DNA from: Macrothele yani
Lineage: Eukaryota > Arthropoda > Arachnida > Araneae > Macrothelidae
Direction: 5' to 3'
DNA: 64,000 bases
Assembly: GCA_039090855.1 (NCBI GenBank)
Contig: CM077034.1
Coordinates: 230,891,005-230,955,004 of the forward strand
The first letter of the stretch is position 1, and each line of letters starts with the position of its first letter. Shown here piece after piece: positions 56,901 through 64,000 of the stretch. The notes below the pieces were generated by a model, which was not told the DNA's origin, ran no database searches, and saw only the letters and a list, made by a program, of their open reading frames with translations. The position numbers were made by a program, and so were the translations under genes.

Positions 56901-59178
56901 TCCGGATAGTTCGGGCGCCATTATAACGAATTAAATTTCTCCGTCATTTCTGTCCACGCCAGGATTCGAACCCGAGTCCGCTTGTTCCGGAACGAGTCGA
57001 TCTACCAACTGAGCTACGCAGACGTTCATTCTGATTCCTATCTGCCTTTATGTCGTGTGCGTTCTGCTTTCAGTTACGTCACATCACCCCCCCCGAAAGA
57101 GGACCGGGGGCATGGCCCACGGGTCAGCCGTGACCGTGAATCGTTACAGGCAGCCATCTACTGTAGAACGTGCACTTGAGAACTCCCAGTCAATCTTGTG
57201 TTTGGAATGCAACGTCACACACATTTATTTCTCGAAGCGCTGGAGAAGGGATTCTCTGATTTTTCCTATCTCGCGGTGTGGAAATAACATCACACCACTG
57301 CGAGATTTTGAATTTTTTTTTTTATTTTCGGGCGCCACTATAACGAAGTAAATTTCTCCGTCATTTTTGGTCTACGCCGGGATAAACCCGAGTCCGCTTA
57401 TTCCGGAACAAGTCTCTCTACCAACTGAGCTACGCAGACGTTTATTCTGATTCCTATCTGCCTTTATGTCGTGTGCGTTCTGCTGGCAGGTACGTCACAT
57501 CACCCCCCCGAAAGAGGACCGGGGGCATGGCCCACGGGTCAGCCGTGACCATGAATCGTTACAGGCAGCCATCTACTGTAGGACGTGCACTTGAGAACTC
57601 CCAGTCAATCTTGTGTTTGGAATGCAACGTCACACACATTTATTTTTCGAAGCGCTGGAGAAGGGATTCTCTGATTTTTCCTATCTCGCGGTGTGGAAAT
57701 AACATCACACCATTGCGAGATTTTGAACGGTCGGGTCATCCGGATAGTTCGGGCGCCATTATAACGAAGTAAATTTCTCCGTCATTTCTGTCCACGCCAG
57801 GATTCGAACCCGAGTCCGCTTATTCCGGAACGAGTCGATCTACCAACTGAGCTACGCAGACGTTCATTCTGATTCCTATCTGCCTTTATGTCGTGTGCGT
57901 TCTGCTTTCAGTTACGTCACATCACCCCCCCGAAAGAGGACCGGGGGCATGGCCCACGGGTCAGCCGTGACCACGAATCGTTACAGGCAGCCATCTACTG
58001 TAGAACGTGCACTTGAGAACTCCCAGTCAATCTTGTGTTTGGAATGCAACGTCACACACATTTATTTTTCGAAGCGCTGGAGAAGGGATTCTCTGATTTT
58101 TCCTATCTCGCGGTGTGGAAATAACATCACACCACTGCGAGATTTTGAATTTTTTTATTTTCGGGCGCCATTATAACGAAGTAAATTTCTCCGTCATTTT
58201 TGGTCTACGCCGGGATAAACCCGAGTCCGCTTATTCCGGAACAAGTCGCTCTACCAACTGAGCTACGCAGACGTTCATTCTGATTCCTATCTGCCTTTAT
58301 GTCGTGTGCGTCCGGCTGGCAGGTACGTCACATCACCCCCCCCCCCCCGAAAGAGGACCGGGGGCATGGCCCACGGGTCAGCCGTTACCATGAATCGTTA
58401 CAGGCAGCCATCTACTGTAGAACGTGCACTTGAGAACTCCCAGTCAATCTTGTGTTTGGAATGCAACGTCACACACATTTATTTTTCGAAGCGCTGGAGA
58501 AGGGATTCTCTGATTTTTCCTATCTCGCGGTGTGGAAATAACATCACACCATTGCGAGATTTTGAACGGTCGGGTCATCCGGATAGTTCGGGCGCCATTA
58601 TAACGAAGTAAATTTCTCCGTCATTTCTGTCCACGCCAGGATTCGAACCCGAGTCCGCTTATTCCGGAACGAGTCGATCTACCAACTGAGCTACGCAGAC
58701 GTTCATTCTGATTCCTATCTGCCTTTATGTCGTGTGTGTTCTGCTTTCAGTTACGTCACATCACCGCCCCCCCCCAGAAAGAGGACCGGGGGCATGGCCC
58801 ACGGGTCAGCCGTGACCATGAATCGTTACAGGCAGCCATCTACTGTAGAACGTGCACTTGAGAACTCCCAGTCAATCTTGTGTTTGGAATGCAACGTCAC
58901 ACACATTTATTTTTCGAAGCGCTGGAGAAGGGATTCTCTGATTTTTCCTATCTCGCGGTGTGGAAATAACATCACACCACTGCGAGATTTTGATTTTTTT
59001 TTATTTTCGGGCGCCATTATAACGAAGTAAATTTCTCCGTCATTTTTGGTCTACGCCGGGATAAACCCGAGTCCGCTTATTCCGGAACAAGTCTCTCTAC
59101 CAACTGAGCTACGCAGACGTTTATTCTGATTCCTATCTGCCTTTATGTCGTGTGCGTCCTGCTGGCAGGTACGTCACA
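53915..59178 (-). mobile_element. tandem array of the tRNA-bearing TRIM: 14 LTRs, 13 interiors
   Basis: Fourteen LTRs, each with a tRNA-like domain (landmark GAGCTACGC near 53999, 54430, 54853, 55184, 55515, 55835, 56155, 56581, 57010, 57430, 57850, 58260, 58690 and 59105), alternate with thirteen interiors. Interiors are of two types: long (about 265 bp; units 1-2 and 7-13, period 411-430) and short (about 150 bp; units 3-6, period 320-332). The minus-strand primer-binding site GGCGCCCGAAC follows most LTRs. The whole array is flanked by one perfect 4-bp duplication ACTT (53911-53914, 59179-59182). Long-type LTRs start TGTGACGTACC, lacking the extra TGTAACGTACC copy of the short type. No protein is encoded. 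Confidence 0.85.
54789..54863 (-). tRNA. tRNA-like domain, short-type LTR in the array
   Basis: One of the better-preserved pseudo-tRNAs: acceptor GTCCGCG/CGCGGAT, D arm GCTC/GAGT, T arm CCGGG-TTCGAAT-CCCGG. The anticodon arm is again shifted. The other array LTRs carry equivalent domains with acceptors GTCTGCG or GTCCGCG; in several (e.g. near 57365, 58205, 59045) the B box is damaged (GGGTTTATCC). Confidence 0.4.
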
Positions 59179-59249
59179 ACTTCAGCATACAAAATTGTGT
59201 CTACGTTTGCTGGCTCATTTGTTAATATTCTGAAAAATTCTGCCTAGAA

Positions 59250-60300
59250 ATGGAGAAAGAAAGTGAGTCAGGTCAGATCTCGCATAGCGACCAGCGATCC
59301 TACATTAAAATTGAAACTTTGCGTGGAAAATCCCCTACCCAAATTCACAAAGCTTTGTGTAAAGTTTGTGAGGTTAGTGTAGTGGGTTGTAGCGCAGTGT
59401 CATGGTATGCTTCTCATTTCCTCCGTGGTTAGGAAACAATTGAAGATCACCCAAGAAACAACCGGCCATCAGATGCAACGGGCAACACTTCTTTGGTAAT
59501 GGTCAACAGCATTTTGGAAGAAGATTGACGAAAAAGATGTGAAGCGATTGCCTATGAGGCACACACGTCGACTGCTTCGGTTTTCAGAATCCAAACTGGA
59601 AAATTACAGAAGGGAAAAGTGGCTGCCAAATGCGTTCCGCATAATCTCGGTAAAGAGCAGCAAGCAGTTCGCAAAGGGATCGCAGAAGAATTGCTTCAGT
59701 GGTACAAGACAGAAGGCGAGCACTTTTTGGACAGACATGCTGCTATAGACGAAACCTGGATACGAGATTTTGAACCAGAACTGAAATCTCGGTCCGATCA
59801 CAGGAAACACCAGAATCACCTACCCAGAAAAAAATTCTGCGGCCAACAATCGAAGGTTAAGCTGGTAATGATTACGATAAGGTTGGAGGGATAGCAACAG
59901 ATAGTGTCCTACGAGACCACTGTAACAACGTAATACTACAGAAGCTTTCTGCAAAGTGTTTTGCTTCCAAAGATTCTCCAAAGAAGGCCCAACATGCTTA
60001 AAGCTGGTGTCATCATTTTGCATGACAACACGAATCTGCATGTAGCCCATACAGTAAGAGACATTCTGGAAAAGTATGGATGGAAATTGCTTCTCCACGC
60101 GTCGTACAGTCCTGACATCAGCCCAACAGACTATGACTTGTTCCCAAAAACTGAAGAAGCCACTCCCCGGGAATTGATTCAGGATGATTCCAATGAGGTG
60201 ACTCCAGTAATCCCACACCTCAACGATGGATGTGTCCTGACTGGAAAACAAGACTTGCCCAACGTTGGACCGCTGTCATAAAGAAACATGGAGATTACTT
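59250..60300 (+). pseudogene. mariner DD34D transposase, multiple breaks
   Basis: ATG at 59250 opens MEKESESGQISHSDQRSYIK and IETLRGKSPTQIHKALCKVC (N-terminal helix-turn-helix), stopping at 59430. A second part (about 59432-59618) is frameshifted (DHPRNNRPSDATGN). From 59619 it reads MAAKCVPHNLGKEQQAVRKG and AAIDETWIRDFEPELKSRSD (first Asp). From 59961 it reads MLKAGVIILHDNTNLHVAHT (second Asp) and LHASYSPDISPTDYDLFPKT (third Asp). The natural C-terminus, in a shifted frame, ends VIKKHGDYFEGL near 60315. At least three frameshifts or stops. Same family as the fossil at 1-555. Confidence 0.85.
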
Positions 60301-63300
60301 CGAAGGTCTGTAAAGGTAAAGAGACATTCTGGAAAAGTATGGATGGGAAGTGCTTCCCACGTGTCATACAGTCCTGACATGAGCCCACCAGACTATGACT
60401 TGTTCCCAAAACTGAAGAAGCCACTCCCCGGGAATTGATTCAGGATGATTCCAATGAGGTGACTCGTATAATCCCACACCTCAACGATGGATGTGTCCTG
60501 ACTGGAAAACAAGACTTGCCCAACGTTGGACCGCTGTCATAAAGAAACATGGAGATTACTTCGATGGCCTGTAAAGGTAAAGAGACATTCTGGAAAAGTA
60601 TGGATGGGAAGTGCTTCCCCACGTGTCATACAGTCCTGACATGAGCCCACCAGACTATGACTTGTTCCCAAAACTGAAGAAGCCACTCCCCGGGAATTGA
60701 TTCAGGATGTTTCCAATGAGGTGACTCGAGTAATCCCACACCTCAACGATGGATGTGTCCTGACTGGAAAACAAGACTTGCCCAACGTTGGACCGCTGTC
60801 ATAAAGAAACATAGAGATTACTTCGAAGGTCTGTAAAGGTAAAGAGACATTCTGGAAAAGTATGGATGGGAAGTGCTTCCCCACGAGTCATACAGTCCTG
60901 ACATGAGCCCACCAGACTATAACTTGTTCCCAAAACTGAAGAAGCCACTCCCCGGGAATTGATTCAGGATGTTTCCAATGAGGTGACTCGAGTAATCCCA
61001 CACCTCAACGATGGATGTGCCCTGACTGGAAAACGAGACTTGCTCAACGTTGGGCCGCTGTCATAAAGAAACATGGACATTACTTCGAAGGTCTGTAAAG
61101 GTAAAGAGACATTCTGGAAAAGAATGGATGGGAAGTGCTTCCCCATGAGTCATACAGTCCTGACATGAGCCCAACAGACTATGACTTGTTCCCAAAAACT
61201 GAAGAAGCCACTCCCCAAGAATTGATTCAGGATGATTCCAATGAGGTGACTCGTATAATCCCACACCTCAACGATGGATGTGTCCTGACTGGAAAACGAG
61301 ACTTGCCCAACGTTGGGGCGCTGTCATAAAGAAACATGGAGATTACTTCGAAGGTCTGTAAAGGTAAAGAGACATTCTGGAAAAGTATGGATGGGAAGTG
61401 CTTCCCCATGAGTCATACAGTCCTGACATGAGCCCACCAGACTATGACTTGTTCCCAAAACTGAAGAAGCCACTCCCCGGGAATTGATTCAGGATGTTTC
61501 CAATGAGGTGACTCCAGTAATCCCACACCTCAACGATGGATGTGCCCTGACTGGAAAACGAGACTTGCTCAACGTTGGGCCGCTGTCATAAAGAAACATA
61601 GAGATTACTTCGAAGGTCTGTAAAGGTAAAGAGACATTCTGGAAAAGTATGGATGGGAAGTGCTTCCCCATGAGTCATACAGTCCTGACATGAGCCCACC
61701 AGACTATGACTTGTTCCCAAAACTGAAGAAGCCACTCCCCGGGAATTGATTCAGGATGTTTCCAATGAGGTGACTCCAGTAATCCCACACCTCAACGATG
61801 GATGTGCCCTGACTGGAAAACGAGACTTGCTCAACGTTGGGCCGCTGTCATAAAGAAACATAGAGATTACTTCGAAGGTCTGTAAAGGTAAAGAGACATT
61901 CTGGAAAAGTATGGATGGAAGTGCTTCCCCACGAGTCATACAGTCCTGACATGAGCCCACCAGACTATGACTTGTTCCCAAAACTGAAGAAGCCACTCCC
62001 CGGGAATTGATTCAGGATGTTTCCAATGAGGTGACTCGAGTAATCCCACACCTCAACGATGGATGTGCCCTGACTGGAAAACAAGACTTGCTCAACGTTG
62101 GGCCGCTGTCATAAAGAAACATGGAGATTACTTCGAAGGTCTGTAAAGGTAAAGAGACATTCTAGAAAAGTATGGATGGGAATAGCTTCTCCACGCGCCG
62201 TACAGTCCTGACATCAGCCCACCAGACTATGACTTGGTCTGAAGAAGCCACTCCCCGGGAAAAGATTCAGGATGTTTCCAATGACTTGACTCGAGTAATC
62301 CCACACCTCAACGATGGATGTGCCCTGACTGGAAAACGAGACTTGCTCAACGTTGGGCCGCTGTCATAAAGAAACATGGAGATTACTTCGAAGGTCTGTA
62401 AAGGTAAAGAGACATTCTAGAAAAGTATGGATGGGAATAGCTTCTCCACGCGCCGTACAGTCCTGACATCAGCCCACCAGACTATGACTTGTTCCCAAAA
62501 CTGAAGAAGCCACTCCCCGGGAAAAGATTCAGGATGTTTCCAATGACTTGTCTCGAGTAATCCCACACCTCAACGATGGATGTGTCCTGACTGGAAAACA
62601 AGACTTGTTCAACGTTGGGCCGCTGTCATAAAGAAACACGAAGATTACTTCGATGGTCTGTAAAGCTAAAGAGACATTCTGGAAAAGTATGGATGGGAAG
62701 TGCTTCTCCACGTGTCGTACAGTCCTGACATCAGCCCACCAGACTATGACTTGTTCCCAAAACTGAAGAAGCCACTCCCCGGGAAAAGATTCAGGATGTT
62801 TCCAATGACTTGTCTCGAGTAATCCCACACCTCAACGATGGATGTGTCCTGACTGGAAAACAAGACTTGCCCAACGTTGGGCCGCTCTCATAAAGAAACA
62901 CGAAGATTATTACTTCGAAGGTCTGTAAAGCTAAAGAGACATTCTGGAAAAGTATGGATGGGAAGTGCTTCTCCACGAGTCATACAGTCCTGACATGAGC
63001 CCACCAGACTATAACTTGTTCCCAAAACTGAAGAAGCCACTCCCCGGGAAAAGATTCAGGATGTTTCCAATGAGGTGTCTCGAGTAATCCCACACCTCAA
63101 CGATGGATGTGTCCTGACTGGAAAACAAGACTTGTTCAACGTTGGGCCGCTGTCATAAAGAAACATGGAGATTACTTCGAAGGTCTGTAAAGCTAAAGAG
63201 ACATTCTGGAAAAGTATGGATGGGAATTGCTTCTCCACGTGACGTACAGTCCTGACATCAGCCCACCAGACTATGACTTGTTCCCAAAACTGAAGAAGCC

Positions 63301-64000
63301 ACTCCCCGGGAAAAGATTCAGGATGTCTCCAATGACTTGACTCGAGTAATCCCACACCTCAACGATGGATGTGTCCTGACTGGAAAACAAGACTTGCTCA
63401 ACGTTGGGCCGCTGTCATAAAGAAACATGGAGATTATTACTTCGAAGGTCTCTAAAGGTAAAGAGACATTCTGGAAAAGTATGGATGGGAATTGCTTCTC
63501 CACGTGACGTACAGTCCTGACATCAGCCCACCAGACTATGACTTGTTCCCAAAACTGAAGAAGCCACTCCCCGGGAAAAGATTCAGGATGTCTCCAATGA
63601 CTTGTGTCGAGTAATCCCACACCTCAACGATGGATGTGTCCTGACTGGAAAACAAGACTTGTTCAACGTTGGGCCGCTCTCATAAAGAAACACGAAGATT
63701 ATTACTTCGAAGGTCTGTAAAGCTAAAGAGACATTCTGGAAAAGTATGGATGGGAATTGCTTCTCCACGTGACGTACAGTCCTGACATCAGCCCACCAGA
63801 CTATGACTTGTTCCCAAAACTGAAGAAGCCACTCCCCGGGAAAAGATTCAGGATGTCTCCAATGACTTGTGTCGAGTAATCCCACACCTCAACGATGGAT
63901 GTGTCCTGACTGGAAAACAAGACTTGTTCAACGTTGGGCCGCTCTCATAAAGAAACACGAAGATTATTACTTCGAAGGTCTGTAAAGCTAAAGAGACATT
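60058..64000 (+). repeat. 262-265-bp satellite, about 15 units, from mariner 3' coding end
   Basis: Units run from GAGACATTCTGGAAAAGTAT, which encodes RDILEKYGW, to the transposase stop after GDYFEGL, then restart. The unit therefore covers the last ~85 codons, including the third catalytic Asp (YSPDxSPxDYDLF). The first unit is continuous with the transposase gene. Period is about 262 bp in the left part; several right-hand units gain a 3-bp ATT (265 bp). Later units share a GGGAAAAGATTCAGG variant in place of GGGAATTGATTCAGG. The array reaches the last base of the window. Minus-strand frames of 60-100 codons are repeat artefacts. Confidence 0.95.

Larger units (their letters stand above)
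53821..64000 (+). mobile_element. mariner element expanded by a TRIM array and a 3' satellite (runs off window)
   Basis: The proposed 5' end is CATAGGCCATTCCAAAAGTT at 53821. Its leader runs to 53914, is interrupted by the TRIM array (duplication ACTT on both sides), resumes at 59179 and reaches the transposase ATG at 59250. The 3' coding end is tandemly repeated to the window edge. The right terminal repeat is not in view, so the boundary and the link between leader and transposase are inferred. Confidence 0.5.

Overview
This 64 kb window is metazoan nuclear DNA, probably arthropod and perhaps chelicerate. That guess rests on the Tc1/mariner families (for example proteins starting MPLRRRRS or MANRQSSR), which I associate with arachnid genomes, so it is tentative. 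There is no bacterial-style gene layout, CRISPR, rRNA or plasmid function. Nearly everything is transposable elements (TEs) and tandem arrays lying inside or beside one host gene on the + strand. Only two exons of that gene are visible (6901-6986 and 52549-52716). They are phase-compatible, encode an acidic Ser/Asp/Glu-rich segment, and are separated by an intron of about 45.6 kb.

Layout. 1-555: mariner remnant. 697-1974: tRNA-headed SINE (here SINE1) whose body is repeated nine times. 2673-4393: element with 13-bp inverted ends holding ~147-bp repeats, most with a nuclear-receptor DR1-like motif. 4499-6540: two transposase remnants. 6901-6986: exon. 7172-10095: two related Tc1 elements in opposite orientation. 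10888-11393: a miniature LTR retrotransposon (TRIM) with a tRNA-like domain in each LTR. 11544-15283: Tc1 element whose 3' end forms a 9 x 297 bp array. 16389-17477: SINE1 copies, one split by a TRIM. 17942-21817: hAT-type shell holding two mariners. 21943-23444: non-autonomous element with CCCAGCAAAAAC ends. 23915-25325: Tc1. 25623-31564: Tc1 split by a 4.6 kb insertion carrying a 161-bp array. 31928-34753: SINE1 arrays. 34762-36424: second DR1-repeat element. 36539-38349 and 39699-40513: RTE-like retrotransposons, the first with an in-frame triplication. 40597-42090: broken coding sequence with a solo TRIM LTR and a GIY-YIG-like segment. 42437-44400: SINE1 and Tc1. 44526-52095: hAT remnant and its ~26-unit 270/291-bp satellite. 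52549-52716: exon. 53025-53818: SINE1 and a Tc1 fragment. 53821 to window end: a mariner whose 5' leader holds a 14-LTR TRIM array and whose 3' coding end is a ~15-unit 262-bp satellite running off the window.

Two themes stand out. First, the tRNA-like repeat found at four sites has LTR-retrotransposon anatomy: about 180-bp direct terminal repeats beginning TG, a primer-binding site matching tRNA-Lys, a polypurine tract, perfect 4-bp target duplications at all four sites, a solo LTR and a 14-LTR array. Second, unrelated TEs (SINE, RTE, Tc1, mariner, hAT) have each been tandemly amplified in their 3' part. All transposases look broken by stops, frameshifts or lost catalytic residues. Everything here is read by eye; element names are family-level and no database search was run.
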